33,930 nt of DNA, taken from assembly GCA_026400275.1 (NCBI GenBank), contig JAPLPK010000043.1:1-33930 (forward strand), given 5' to 3'. The position numbers and the translations under genes are program-made. Below, one piece after another: positions 1 through 8,396 of the stretch. The notes under the pieces were generated by a model, which saw only the letters and a program-made list of their open reading frames with translations, had not been told where the DNA came from and made no database searches. How positions within the stretch are numbered: the stretch's first letter is position 1; every line of letters begins with the position of its first letter. The stretch comes from Burkholderiales bacterium. GTDB lineage: Bacteria > Pseudomonadota > Gammaproteobacteria > Burkholderiales > Burkholderiaceae_C.

Positions 1-654
1 AATACGCTGTGGCTGTTGGTGGCCTCTGTCGCCATCGGGGCGGTGCTGGCGGTGGCCTTTGCTTTGGCTTTGACGAGCAACAACACCGTTCTCAAACGGT
101 TGGTGGGGGCCTATACCTTTGTGATCCGGGGTACGCCGCTGTTGATCCAGGTGTATTTGATTTACTACGGTCTGGCGCAGCTGGAGTGGATACAGGCGCG
201 CTGGGACACGGTGTGGCCGCTGGTGTATTTCAAGAACGCGTTCTTCTGCGCCTTGCTGGCATTTGCGCTGAATACCGGGGGTTACACGGCGGAGATGCTG
301 GCCGGGGCCATCCGCGAGACCAATGCCGGCGAGATCGAAGCAGCGCAGGCCTTTGGCATGAGCCACTTCAAGATCATGACCCGGGTGGTGCTGCCCAGCG
401 CCATGCGGCGTACCTTGCCCGCTTACAGCAACGAAGTGGTGATGATGCTGCAGAGCACCAGCCTGGCCAGTGCGGTGCCAGGGCTGCTGGATGTGACGGC
501 GGCGGCCAGCCGCATCTACTCGGACTTCTACCTGCCGTTTGAGGCCTATCTGTTTGCTGCGGCGATTTACCTGGTTGGTACTTTTGCGCTGATCGCAGCT
601 TTCCGTTTGGCTGAACGGCATTTCCTGGCTTACATGGCACCTCGTAAACACTGA
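1..654 (+). CDS. Polar amino-acid ABC transporter permease (HisM/AotM-like), 5' end cut by window
   Basis: Inner-membrane permease of a HisJQMP-type importer. The reading frame is open from base 1 and the sequence starts inside the first membrane helix, so the true start lies upstream; the TTG at 16 is not needed. Several hydrophobic helices are visible, and so is the cytoplasmic EAA loop that docks the ATPase (EIEAAQAFGMSHF, with VVLPSAMRR after it). About 217 residues are present, close to the family's usual 220-240. The stop overlaps the next start by one base (TGATG), which suggests translational coupling. The AstE-like gene and the ATPase downstream resemble Pseudomonas aotM-aotO-aotP, so arginine, ornithine or histidine is the likely substrate group. 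That substrate is inferred, not seen. Confidence 0.9.
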   Translation, partial: NTLWLLVASVAIGAVLAVAFALALTSNNTVLKRLVGAYTFVIRGTPLLIQVYLIYYGLAQLEWIQARWDTVWPLVYFKNAFFCALLAFALNTGGYTAEMLAGAIRETNAGEIEAAQAFGMSHFKIMTRVVLPSAMRRTLPAYSNEVVMMLQSTSLASAVPGLLDVTAAASRIYSDFYLPFEAYLFAAAIYLVGTFALIAAFRLAERHFLAYMAPRKH

Positions 655-1772
655 TGCAACGCCACGACCACCTCCTACGCACCCAAAGCCTGGGTAGCCA
701 AAAAACCCTGACCAGCTTCCACTTTGGCACGCCGGGCGCCCGGCCCAAGGTGTACATCCAGGCCAGCCTGCACGCTGAAGAGCTGCCTGGCATGCTGGCG
801 GCCTACCACCTGCGCCGCTTGCTGGAACAGGCCGAGGCCCAAGGCCAGATCCAGGGCGAGATCATTCTGGTGCCTGTCGCCAACCCCATGGGACTGGCCC
901 AGCGACTGGACCACAGGCCCATGGGCCGCTTCGAGCTGAATACCTCGGAGAACTTCAACCGCCACTACCCCGACTTCTGCGCAGCCGTATTACCGCTGGT
1001 GCAGGACAAGCTCGGCTCTGATGCCGCGCACAATGTGCACACCATACGCCAGGCCGTCGGACAGTACCTGCAAAACTGGGCACCCGAAACCGAGCTTGCA
1101 AGCCAGCGCAAAATTCTGACCAGCATGGCCTTTGATGCCGATGTGGTGCTGGACCTGCACTGCGACTGCGAAGCCGTCATGCACATGTACGCAGAGGTGC
1201 CTTGCTGGCCCACCCTGGAGCCGCTGGCCCGCCTGCTAGGCACCCAGGCCGTTCTATTGGCCAAGAACTCTGGCGGTCTGTCTTTTGACGAATGCATGTC
1301 CGGACTGTGGTGGCAACTGGGTGACAAGCTGGGCAATGCCTACCCAATTCCACAAGCCTGCTGCAGCACCACGGTAGAGCTGCGCGGTGAGGCCGAGGTC
1401 GGCCACGCCTGGGCCCAGGCCGATGCCGATGCCATCTTTGCGTATCTGCAGCATCTGGATGTGGTTGGCGGCACCAAGCCTGCCCTGCCCGCTTTGGCCT
1501 GCGCGGCCACGCCACTGGCCGGCGCCCAATTTGTCAAATCACCCGTGCCCGGCGTACTGGTGTTTGCAGCCAAACCCGGCGACCACCTGGCGCTGGGCGA
1601 TCTGGTGTGCGAAGTCATAGACCCTATTGGCAATACCGTGCACGCCCTGCGCGCCGAGGTACCTGGCGTCATGTATGCACGCACCAACGAGCGCTACGCC
1701 ACGCCCGGCGACGACCTGGCCAATATTGCGGGTGCTGTCCCCTTCCGTACTGGCAATTTGCTGGGTGCCTAA
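654..1772 (+). CDS. Succinylglutamate desuccinylase/aspartoacylase family protein (AotO-like)
   Basis: A 372-residue M14-type zinc hydrolase of the AstE/AspA family, which removes acyl groups from amino acids. Zinc ligands are visible as H40-x-x-E43 (SLHAEELPG) and H169 (LDLHCDCEA). The substrate-binding patch FNRHYPDF is at about 101-108, and a C-terminal TTVELRGEAEVG segment carries a candidate catalytic Glu. The C-terminal 90 residues look like the beta-barrel domain typical of the family. The gene lies between the permease and the ATPase of an amino-acid importer, overlapping the permease by one base. Pseudomonas aotO occupies the same place in the arginine/ornithine operon. The family call is firm. 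The true substrate, perhaps an acylated or conjugated amino acid brought in by the transporter, is unknown. Confidence 0.88.
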   Translation: MQRHDHLLRTQSLGSQKTLTSFHFGTPGARPKVYIQASLHAEELPGMLAAYHLRRLLEQAEAQGQIQGEIILVPVANPMGLAQRLDHRPMGRFELNTSENFNRHYPDFCAAVLPLVQDKLGSDAAHNVHTIRQAVGQYLQNWAPETELASQRKILTSMAFDADVVLDLHCDCEAVMHMYAEVPCWPTLEPLARLLGTQAVLLAKNSGGLSFDECMSGLWWQLGDKLGNAYPIPQACCSTTVELRGEAEVGHAWAQADADAIFAYLQHLDVVGGTKPALPALACAATPLAGAQFVKSPVPGVLVFAAKPGDHLALGDLVCEVIDPIGNTVHALRAEVPGVMYARTNERYATPGDDLANIAGAVPFRTGNLLGA

Positions 1773-1790
1773 TTTTTCTGAATACCGCTT

Positions 1791-2567
1791 ATGACCACCC
1801 AACCCCTGAAACTCCAGGCCATCGACATCCACAAGAAGTTCGGCTCCAACGAAGTGCTCAAAGGCGTCTCGCTGGAAGCGCGCGCAGGCGATGTGATCAG
1901 CATCATCGGCAGCTCCGGCTCCGGCAAGAGCACCTTTTTGCGCTGCATGAACCTGCTGGAAAAGCCCAATGCGGGCCGCATCATCGTCGCCGGTGAAGAG
2001 CTGAAGCTGGTGCCCGACAAGCATGGCGAACTGGTGGCCGCCGAGGCCAAGCAGCTGCAACGCATGCGGACCAAGTTGGCCATGGTGTTCCAGCATTTCA
2101 ATCTATGGGCGCACATGACGGTGCTGCAGAACATCATCGAAGCGCCGGTGCATGTGCTGGGCGTTCCCAAGGACGAGGCTATCGAGCGCGCCCGCAAGTA
2201 CCTGAAACTGGTGGACCTGCAGAACAAGGAAGACAGCTACCCCGCCCATATGAGCGGCGGCCAGCAGCAGCGCGTGGCGATTGCGCGCTCCCTGGCGATC
2301 GAGCCCGAGGTCATGCTGTTTGACGAACCCACCAGCGCGCTTGACCCGGAACTGGTCTCCGAGGTGCTGAAAGTGATGCAGAAGCTGGCCCAAGAAGGCC
2401 GCACCATGGTGGTGGTGACGCACGAAATGGGCTTTGCCCGCGAGGTGGCCAACCACCTGATCTTTCTGCACAAGGGCCAGATCGAAGAGCAAGGCGTGCC
2501 GCGCGAGGTGCTGAGCCAGCCCAAGAGCGAGCGGCTGCAGCAGTTTTTATCTGGGAGTTTGAAATGA
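1791..2567 (+). CDS. Polar amino-acid ABC transporter ATP-binding protein (HisP/AotP-like)
   Basis: A 258-residue cytoplasmic ATPase that powers the importer encoded upstream. Visible motifs are Walker [10 protein letters not shown] (about 41-49), the Q-loop [14 protein letters not shown], signature [15 protein letters not shown], Walker [14 protein letters not shown] and the switch histidine in VVTHEMGFA. These match the HisP/GlnQ/AotP group, as does the length. It starts 18 bases after the AstE-like gene. No strong ribosome-binding site is visible, so it may depend on coupling. Its end overlaps the next start (ATGA), marking one transcription unit with the permease and the ACT-domain gene. 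Confidence 0.95.
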   Translation: MTTQPLKLQAIDIHKKFGSNEVLKGVSLEARAGDVISIIGSSGSGKSTFLRCMNLLEKPNAGRIIVAGEELKLVPDKHGELVAAEAKQLQRMRTKLAMVFQHFNLWAHMTVLQNIIEAPVHVLGVPKDEAIERARKYLKLVDLQNKEDSYPAHMSGGQQQRVAIARSLAIEPEVMLFDEPTSALDPELVSEVLKVMQKLAQEGRTMVVVTHEMGFAREVANHLIFLHKGQIEEQGVPREVLSQPKSERLQQFLSGSLK

Positions 2568-2965
2568 CCGCTATATCCAATCTGCACACCTTGCTGGCGA
2601 GCATGGAGCCGGTACTGAACGATGGTGTGTTTGCGTTCGCCAGCCTGCACCCCGGCTATTCCATCGGTTTGGATGACGTGGTGGCCACCATCCGTGAGTC
2701 CGAAGGCCTGTCTATCGTGTTGCCCGAGGCACGAGCCCTGGCGCTGCAATTGCCCGTGCTGTTCCGCTGCGCCTGGATCACGCTGACCGTGCACTCCGAC
2801 CTGCAGGCCGTGGGCCTGACCGCCGCGTTTGCACGGGCGCTTGGCGACGCAGGCATCAGCTGCAATGTGGTCGCCGGGGCCTACCACGACCACATCTTTG
2901 TGCCCGTGGAGCGGGCGCAGGACGCGATGGCCGCGCTGCGCCAGCTCCAGCAAAGTGCCGGTTAA
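2564..2965 (+). CDS. ACT-domain protein (ACT_3/DUF2241-like)
   Basis: A 133-residue protein made of two small alpha/beta modules in tandem. The first (about 1-60) has the [10 protein letters not shown] and SIVLPEARA segments. The second (about 65-130) has the [26 protein letters not shown] beta-alpha pattern typical of ACT ligand-binding domains. ACT domains usually sense amino acids. It is encoded last in the amino-acid ABC operon, with an ATGA overlap to the ATPase gene. A role as a small amino-acid sensor fits this place but is only inferred. There is no signal peptide and no enzyme motif. Confidence 0.82.
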   Translation: MTAISNLHTLLASMEPVLNDGVFAFASLHPGYSIGLDDVVATIRESEGLSIVLPEARALALQLPVLFRCAWITLTVHSDLQAVGLTAAFARALGDAGISCNVVAGAYHDHIFVPVERAQDAMAALRQLQQSAG

Positions 2966-2977
2966 AAATACAAAAAA

Positions 2978-3026
2978 AGCCTGCAACGCATATATTCATT
3001 GCGCTAACAGCTATAAATAAAATAGC
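2978..3026 (+). repeat. Intergenic palindromic repeat, copy A
   Basis: An imperfect hairpin (AGCCTGCAACGCA against TGCGCTAACAGCT) whose last GCT begins the short palindrome GCTAT-aaataaa-ATAGC (3010-3026). It lies in the 131-base gap between the ACT gene and the AEC carrier gene. Copies with the same two-part plan occur at 12329-12378, 20467-20515 and 22419-22470. Confidence 0.6.
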
Positions 3027-3096
3027 ATAAGAAGCTAGCAGAAAAGGCGTTGTTTACACTGGAGGCCCTTGCTTATGCACTCTGCCGCCTGCGCCT

Positions 3097-4047
3097 GTGA
3101 ACAACCCCATCGTCTCCTCCCTGCTGCCCGTGGTGCTGCTGATCGCACTGGGCTGGATCGCCGGCCGCCGCCAGTGGATAGGCCCAGGCTCGGTGAAAGA
3201 CCTGTCCAACCTGGTGTTTCTGCTGCTCTCGCCCGCCCTGTTGTTCCGCAGCATGAGCGTGGTGCATGTGCAGGACTTGAGCCTGAAGCCTGTAGCGGCC
3301 TACTTCCTGGGCGCTGGGGTCATCTTTGCGGGCATGCTGCTGGTCTACGGCTTTAACCGCACGGCCGCCGTGCTGGGCATGGCCAGCACCTACAGCAACA
3401 CTTCGATGATCGGCATCCCCTTGATTGGCCTGGCCTACGGCCCGCCGGGCATGGTGACGCTGCTGACGCTGATCTCACTGCACGCCTTGGTGCTGCTGAC
3501 GCTAGCCACCGTGGCCGTTGAACTGGCCGTGGCGCGCGAAACCGCGCAGAACGGTGGGCCCCAGCACCATGTAGCGGTGCTGGTGTGGCAGGCGGTGCGC
3601 AATGCGGTCTTCCACCCCGTGCCGATTCCCATCGTCGCCGGGCTGCTGTTCGCTCAAACGGGCTGGACGATTCCCGCTGTTGTAGACACACCCCTTGTAC
3701 TGCTGGGCCAGGCCTTCAGCCCGGTGGCCTTGGTGATGGTAGGCATTACCCTGGCGCAGAACCGGGTTGGGCCGCAGCTACGCCCGGCGCTAGGCCTGGC
3801 ACTGGCAAAGAACCTGCTGCATCCCGCGCTGGTGGTGGTGTTTGGCTGGATGCTGGGCCTGCACGGTCTGGCGCTGATGGTGATGGTGGTGGCAGCCAGC
3901 ATGCCCATGGGCGCCAACGTTTTCCTGTTCTCGCAGCGCTACAAAACCAGGGAAGAAATGATCACTGCCAGTGTGGCCGTGTCTACCGTGCTGGGACTGG
4001 TCACGGTCACCGCAGTAATGAGCTTCGTGTCCTGGTGGTATCAGTAA
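3097..4047 (+). CDS. AEC-family (auxin efflux carrier) transporter
   Basis: A 316-residue inner-membrane protein with about ten hydrophobic helices in two five-helix halves. The AEC-type segments are NLVFLLLSPALLF near the start, ASTYSNTSMIGIPL in the middle and AASMPMGANVFLFSQRY near the end. Bacterial members move malate, malonate and other small organic acids. GTG at 3097 gives the N terminus usual for the family (MNNPIVSSLLPVVLL) but has no ribosome-binding site. A good GGAGG at 3061-3065 instead serves an ATG at 3075 that is out of frame, so the start is uncertain. The 3' end overlaps the convergent dehydrogenase gene by 7 bases. The substrate is unknown. Confidence 0.88.
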   Translation: MNNPIVSSLLPVVLLIALGWIAGRRQWIGPGSVKDLSNLVFLLLSPALLFRSMSVVHVQDLSLKPVAAYFLGAGVIFAGMLLVYGFNRTAAVLGMASTYSNTSMIGIPLIGLAYGPPGMVTLLTLISLHALVLLTLATVAVELAVARETAQNGGPQHHVAVLVWQAVRNAVFHPVPIPIVAGLLFAQTGWTIPAVVDTPLVLLGQAFSPVALVMVGITLAQNRVGPQLRPALGLALAKNLLHPALVVVFGWMLGLHGLALMVMVVAASMPMGANVFLFSQRYKTREEMITASVAVSTVLGLVTVTAVMSFVSWWYQ

Positions 4048-4985
4048 CCCGCTGCCGGGTCCACCGCATTCAGTAGCGGCTGGCCGCTGCGCACGCGCTG
4101 CAGGTTGTCCAAAATCTGCGCCACGATCACACCGGCCTGGGCCCCGGAAGCCATGTGCGGTGTAACCACCACGCGCGGGTGGGCCCATAGCGGGCTGGAC
4201 GCAGGCAAGGGCTCCTGAGCAAACACATCCACCACCGCGCCGCGCAGTGTGCCGTGGTCCAGCGCCTGCAGCAACGCGTCCCCCACCAGGTGCTCGCCGC
4301 GCCCGCAGTGCACCAGGGCCGCGCCGGGCTTCAAGCGGCTGAACAAGTCCTTACCCAGTATGAAACGGGTCTCGGGCGTCAGCGGCAACAAGCAGACCAG
4401 AATGTCCGGTGCCTGCAGAAAGTCATCCAAAGCGTCTGGCCCGGCGTAGGTACACACGCCGTCAATGGCATGGGCGGAACGCGACCAGCCGCTGACCACA
4501 AAGCCCTGGGCCCGCAGCACCTGCGCAATATGGCCGCCCAGCACGCCCAGGCCCATCACACCCACATGGGTTTGGGCGGGAGTCTTCTGTACCGGCATCT
4601 GCCAGACCCGTTGCGCCTGCTGCTGGAGGGCGCGGTCCAGCGCACGGTGGTAGTACAGCACGGCCCACAACACGTACTCAGCCATACCAACGGCCAGGCC
4701 GGGGTCCACGATGCGCGTTACCGACAGCTGGATGGGCGCCGGCAAACGCTGCAGCACGTGCTCTACCCCGGCGGCAATCGAGCACACCAGGCGCAGATTC
4801 GGCAGGCTCTCGGCCAGGCCTGGTGGCGGGAACCAGGCGGCCAGGGCCACCACGTCAGCCGGGTCGGGTAAATCAGGCCACAGGCGTACCTGCACATCGG
4901 GCCACAGGCGCTCGGCCTCAGAACGGAAGGCGGCATGCAACCCGCCCAGGTCATCGGTATCGCTGCACACCAGCAGAGTCGGCAT
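4041..4985 (-). CDS. GhrA-like 2-hydroxyacid dehydrogenase (glyoxylate/hydroxypyruvate reductase type)
   Basis: A 314-residue cytoplasmic NAD(P)H-dependent reductase of 2-oxoacids. The nucleotide-binding motif GLGVLGG sits near residue 145. The catalytic triad of the D-isomer-specific family is visible as Arg in VHCGRGEHLV, Glu in FAQEPLP and His in VTPHMASG. Length and the N-terminal PTLLVCSDTDD pattern fit GhrA rather than formate or phosphoglycerate dehydrogenases. It is the last gene of the minus-strand catabolic set, separated from the aldolase gene by 114 bases that hold a large inverted repeat. It could reduce a 2-oxoacid or glyoxylate-like product of the pathway; that link is inferred. 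Confidence 0.9.
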   Translation of the reverse strand: MPTLLVCSDTDDLGGLHAAFRSEAERLWPDVQVRLWPDLPDPADVVALAAWFPPPGLAESLPNLRLVCSIAAGVEHVLQRLPAPIQLSVTRIVDPGLAVGMAEYVLWAVLYYHRALDRALQQQAQRVWQMPVQKTPAQTHVGVMGLGVLGGHIAQVLRAQGFVVSGWSRSAHAIDGVCTYAGPDALDDFLQAPDILVCLLPLTPETRFILGKDLFSRLKPGAALVHCGRGEHLVGDALLQALDHGTLRGAVVDVFAQEPLPASSPLWAHPRVVVTPHMASGAQAGVIVAQILDNLQRVRSGQPLLNAVDPAAGY

Positions 4986-4996
4986 AGTCGGCTTTC

Positions 4997-5100
4997 ATTC
5001 CATTTCCACATCAATCCGAATATGTCGTTGCTTCGCCTTGTCGTGGCAAACCACTGTCTGCGGCTTCGCGCCTAATCTCGTATTGATCTGGAAATGGAAT
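4997..5100. repeat. 104-base element with 19-base terminal inverted repeats
   Basis: ATTCCATTTCCACATCAAT (4997-5015) and ATTGATCTGGAAATGGAAT (5082-5100) are inverted repeats matching at 18 of 19 positions. They enclose 66 bases with a small inner hairpin GTGG-CAAA-CCAC. The right arm ends on the first base of the aldolase stop codon (5100-5102 on the minus strand). It may be a long terminator or attenuator stem, or a small MITE-like element. There is no U-run typical of an intrinsic terminator. Confidence 0.7.
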
Positions 5101-5855
5101 CAGTTTCGGTAAGAAGGGTCGATGCGGTCCAGTTTGCGCAGCCAGGCCTGCCAGAGTATCTGGCGTTCATGCTCCACGCTTTGCAGCTGTTCGCAGGCAT
5201 GCTGGCTCAGATGGGCAGGCATGGCGCTAACCGGGCCGGCGGTAGCGGCCATCTGGCTGGCCGCCATCTGGATTTCGCAAGCGCGGTTCAAGTAGTACAT
5301 GATGCAAAACGCATCAGCCACCGTGACGCCTACGGACAGCAGGCCGTGGTGGCGCAGGATCAGCGCGATGTTATTGCCCAGCGCCTGCTGGATGCGGGCC
5401 CGCTCGCCCAGGTCGAAGGCCACGCCTTCGTAGGCATGCACGCCCACGCGGCCATAAAACTCGGTGCTGATCTGGTTCAGCTGCAGCAGCCCACCGTCGC
5501 AGGCGGCTACTGCCATGCCAGCCAGGGTATGGGTATGGATCACGCAATGCGCGTGCTGGCCGCCCATGTGTACGGCGCTGTGCACGGTGAAGCCGGCCAC
5601 GTTGTAGTCGGCGCCGCCAGACACCACGCGGCCCTGCATGTCCACCACCAGCAGGTCGCTGGCGCAGACCTCGTCGAACATCTTGCCAAAGGGGTTGATC
5701 AGAAAGCGCTCTTCCCCGTCATCCTCTCCACCAATGGACGGCAGGCGGGCCGAGAAGTGGGTGTAGAGCGTGTCGTCCCAGCCAAACAGGGCGGCCAGGC
5801 GGTAAGCCGCTGCCAGGTCGCGGCGCAGGGTAGCTTCGTCAGTCGTTACGGTCAT
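5100..5855 (-). CDS. Class II aldolase/adducin-family protein
   Basis: A 251-residue cytoplasmic metal-dependent aldolase-fold protein. The metal-binding histidines are visible as VIHTHTLAG (about 104-112) and LRHHGLLS. NPFGKMFDEV and FTVHSAVH are further family segments. Members act as sugar-phosphate aldolases, dehydratases or decarboxylases, or as adducin-like proteins of unknown role. I chose ATG 5855 over an upstream GTG at 5888. It follows the stop of the permease-ATPase gene after one base, with GGATAC about 10 bases upstream, and gives the usual N terminus (MTVTTDEATLRRDLAAAYRL). Tight coupling to the transporter points to catabolism of the imported compound. Confidence 0.88.
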   Translation of the reverse strand: MTVTTDEATLRRDLAAAYRLAALFGWDDTLYTHFSARLPSIGGEDDGEERFLINPFGKMFDEVCASDLLVVDMQGRVVSGGADYNVAGFTVHSAVHMGGQHAHCVIHTHTLAGMAVAACDGGLLQLNQISTEFYGRVGVHAYEGVAFDLGERARIQQALGNNIALILRHHGLLSVGVTVADAFCIMYYLNRACEIQMAASQMAATAGPVSAMPAHLSQHACEQLQSVEHERQILWQAWLRKLDRIDPSYRN

Positions 5856-5856
5856 A

Positions 5857-7386
5857 TCAAGTATCCAATCCCATGAATTTGCGCACACGCTCCGTGGTGG
5901 CGCTAGGCGCGTCGGGTTGTTGAATCTGCTGCGGAGTCGCGTCCAGCTGGACCAGGCCGTTCTCCATGAATAGCACGCGGTCCGAGATGGCCAGGGCGAA
6001 GTCCATCTCGTGGGTCACGATCACCATGGTCATGCCCTCTTGCGCCAGGTCCTGGATCACCTTCAGCACCTCGCCCACCAGCTCGGGGTCGAGTGCGGAT
6101 GTGGGCTCGTCGAACAGCATCACATCGGGCTCCATGGCCAAGGCACGGGCAATCGCCACGCGCTGCTGCTGGCCGCCGGAGAGCTGGTGCGGGTACTTCT
6201 GGTGGTGCGCCAGCAGGCCCACCTTGTCCAGCAGCTGCAGCGCGCGGGTGCGGCGCAGCGGCGCATCTGCGGGCTGCTGGTGGTAGCGCGGTGCCAAGCA
6301 GACGTTGTCCAGCACGGTGAGGTGCGGGAACAGGTTGAAATTCTGGAAGGCCATGCCAATACGGCTAATACCCTTGCGCACACGGCTGCTGTCCAGCGAC
6401 TCGTTTGCCTGGATATAGCTTTCACCAAACAGGATGATCTCGCCCTGGTCAATCTTTTCCAGGCCGTTGATGGTGCGGATCAGCGATGTCTTGCCCGAGC
6501 CAGACGGCCCGATGATGGAAATCACCTCGCCCGCTGCCACCTGCAGCCCTATGCCCTTGAGCACCTGGTGCGGCCCGTAGGCCTTATGGATATTGCGCAG
6601 CTCCAGGGCAGCAGGCGTGCCGGCTGCGGCCACCACCGGCTGCAGCGCTACCGGGCCACCCAGCCCACCGCGCAGTGCGGTGCACGCAGCAGCATCCAAC
6701 GTGACGGGCTGGCGCGTGTGCAGGTCCAGACGCTTCTCCAGCCAGCTGAACAGGGTGCTGAAGATGGTGACCAGAAACACGTAGTACACGGCCACAGCCA
6801 GCAGGGTTTCCATCACCAGAAAATTCTGCGAATACAGCCGCAACCCTGTCATCAACAGTTCGGGCAGCGAGATCACCGACACCAGCGAAGTCAGCTTGAT
6901 GATGGTGACGTATTCGTTGATCAACGTGGGCAGGGCAATACGGAAGGCCTGCGGAATCACGATCAGGCGCATGGCGCCCAAACGGCCTATCGCCAGCGCC
7001 TTGCCGGCCTCGCGCTGGCCCTTGGCCACCGACAGAAGGCCGCCACGGTGTATCTCGGCCATATAGGCGGCCTCGGTCAGCACCATGGCCAGCAGGCCGG
7101 CAAAGAAGGGTTCACCAATGATGCTGCGGCTGGCCGGGAATATTTGCGGCAGATTGAACACAAACACCACCAGAACCAGCAGCGGCACACTGCGGAACAG
7201 CCACACATACAAGGCGGCTGCCGCGCTGATCCAACGCGACTCGGCAATGCGTGCGCAGGCCACCAAAAAGCCCAGCACCAGGCCCAGCCCCCAGGACAGC
7301 GAGCCCAGCTCAACCACCGTCACGCAGGCCCGCCAGAACACCCCCATGGAAAACAGAGAGAAGAAATACGGCCAATCCAATTCCAT
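5857..7386 (-). CDS. Fused amino-acid ABC transporter permease/ATP-binding protein
   Basis: One 509-residue polypeptide carries both membrane and motor parts of a HisMP-type importer. Residues 1-222 form the permease, with about five helices and the EAA loop [25 protein letters not shown] linker of about 40 Ala/Pro/Val-rich residues follows. Residues from about 262 are the ATPase: Walker [10 protein letters not shown] (about 293-301), Q-loop [14 protein letters not shown], signature [15 protein letters not shown], Walker [14 protein letters not shown] and switch VVTHEMDFA. Such fusions exist in proteobacteria but are less common than separate genes. The solute-binding protein gene lies 181 bases upstream. 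A homodimer would supply a full permease pair and ATPase pair. Confidence 0.95.
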   Translation of the reverse strand: MELDWPYFFSLFSMGVFWRACVTVVELGSLSWGLGLVLGFLVACARIAESRWISAAAALYVWLFRSVPLLVLVVFVFNLPQIFPASRSIIGEPFFAGLLAMVLTEAAYMAEIHRGGLLSVAKGQREAGKALAIGRLGAMRLIVIPQAFRIALPTLINEYVTIIKLTSLVSVISLPELLMTGLRLYSQNFLVMETLLAVAVYYVFLVTIFSTLFSWLEKRLDLHTRQPVTLDAAACTALRGGLGGPVALQPVVAAAGTPAALELRNIHKAYGPHQVLKGIGLQVAAGEVISIIGPSGSGKTSLIRTINGLEKIDQGEIILFGESYIQANESLDSSRVRKGISRIGMAFQNFNLFPHLTVLDNVCLAPRYHQQPADAPLRRTRALQLLDKVGLLAHHQKYPHQLSGGQQQRVAIARALAMEPDVMLFDEPTSALDPELVGEVLKVIQDLAQEGMTMVIVTHEMDFALAISDRVLFMENGLVQLDATPQQIQQPDAPSATTERVRKFMGLDT

Positions 7387-7512
7387 ATACAGGCTCCAGC
7401 AGACGCACTAACGCCGTGCCACTCGGTTTAAATTAATTACCCCCACGCTACAGACAGAACGCACTCCCGCCAGAAACACCGCAGAACTGGCTTTGCCAGG
7501 CTGCTGGTGTTG

Positions 7513-7551
7513 CCCCCTGCAAGGGGGTTGGCGAAAGACGCGCAGCGCTGC
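7513..7551. other. Paired hairpins in the binding-protein/permease gap
   Basis: Within the 181-base gap, CCCCCT-GCA-AGGGGG (7513-7527) can form a 6-bp stem, and GCAGCGCTGC (7542-7551) is a perfect palindrome. On the minus strand these lie just after the binding-protein stop. They could act as a processing or partial-termination stem that makes binding protein more abundant than permease, as is common in such operons. There is no U-run, so an intrinsic terminator is not claimed. Confidence 0.4.
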
Positions 7552-7567
7552 AGCCTGGGGGTGAGTC

Positions 7568-8346
7568 CTATTTCGACGCGACGGGTTCCAGGTCGTACTT
7601 CTTGATCAGCGCTGCGTATTCACCGCTGGCCTGGGCCGCGGCCAAGGCTTTCTCCAGCGACTGGTACAGCGCGGTGTTGCCCTTTTTCACGTAGATGCCC
7701 AGGGTTTGTGGATAGACCAGCGCGGGCGAGCTGATGGTGATGCGGTTCTTGCTGCGTTCTGCCAGCATCTTGGCGGCGCCGGCTATTTCCAGCTGGGCCT
7801 GGATGTTCTTCGACAGCAGCGCTTGCGAAGCCTCAGGTGCGGTGGGGAACTCGCTCACGGCCACGGCGGGCTTGCCGTTCGGCACGCAGTACTCGGTGGA
7901 CAGTTTGGCCAGCGCCTTGACCCAGCTGGTGCCTGCTTGCAGGCCGACCTTCAGGCCGCACAGCTCTTGCTCTGTCTTCGGCGTTACGCCACCATCCTTG
8001 GCCACCATGATGGAAGCGCCGGTGCGGGCATAGGCAATCGCATCGGCCTGGGCGGTGCGCTCCGGCGTGATGTACATGCCAGAAATGACGGTATCGAACT
8101 GGCCGCTGCCCAGGCCCAGGATCAGGCTGGGGAACTTGGTGTCCACGAAAGCCGGCTTGGTCTTCATGTCCTTGCTCAGCATCTCGGCCACATCGGGGTC
8201 AAAGCCCACGACCTTGTCACCCTGCCAGGATTCGAACGGTGGGTAGGTGATTTCCATTGGGCGAATGCTGCCGCTGGCAGCAAGGCCGCCAATGCCACAG
8301 CCAACAGGCTGCGCTGCAGGGATGCGGTACGGATGGTTTTCATCAT
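7568..8346 (-). pseudogene. Amino-acid ABC solute-binding protein, signal peptide out of frame with mature domain
   Basis: Periplasmic binding protein (family 3, HisJ-like) for the adjacent fused transporter. ATG 8346 has a good AGGAG ribosome-binding site and encodes a typical signal peptide: MMKTIRTASLQRS, a hydrophobic core, then PAAAFA-Q. That frame then reads WKSPTHRS and soon stops. The mature domain continues in another frame from 8257 (MEITYPPFESWQGDK), with YPPFE, GFDPDVAEML, FDTVISGMYIT and PERT-type motifs to the stop at 7568. Position 8257 is 89 bases from the start, so the frames differ. The first beta strand (usually LRVG-like) just before MEITYPPFE is also missing, so a short deletion near 8258 is likely. 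This is either a true disrupted gene or a sequence error. ATG 8257 has no ribosome-binding site. Confidence 0.8.
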
Positions 8347-8396
8347 GGTGGTTAACTCCTGGGGTGGGTGGACAAATAACGGAACAAAACGGGGGT

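Noticed and set aside
6010..7431. 473-residue open frame opposite the fused permease-ATPase
   Set aside because: His/Gln/Arg-rich antisense shadow of a well-recognised transporter, with no domain.
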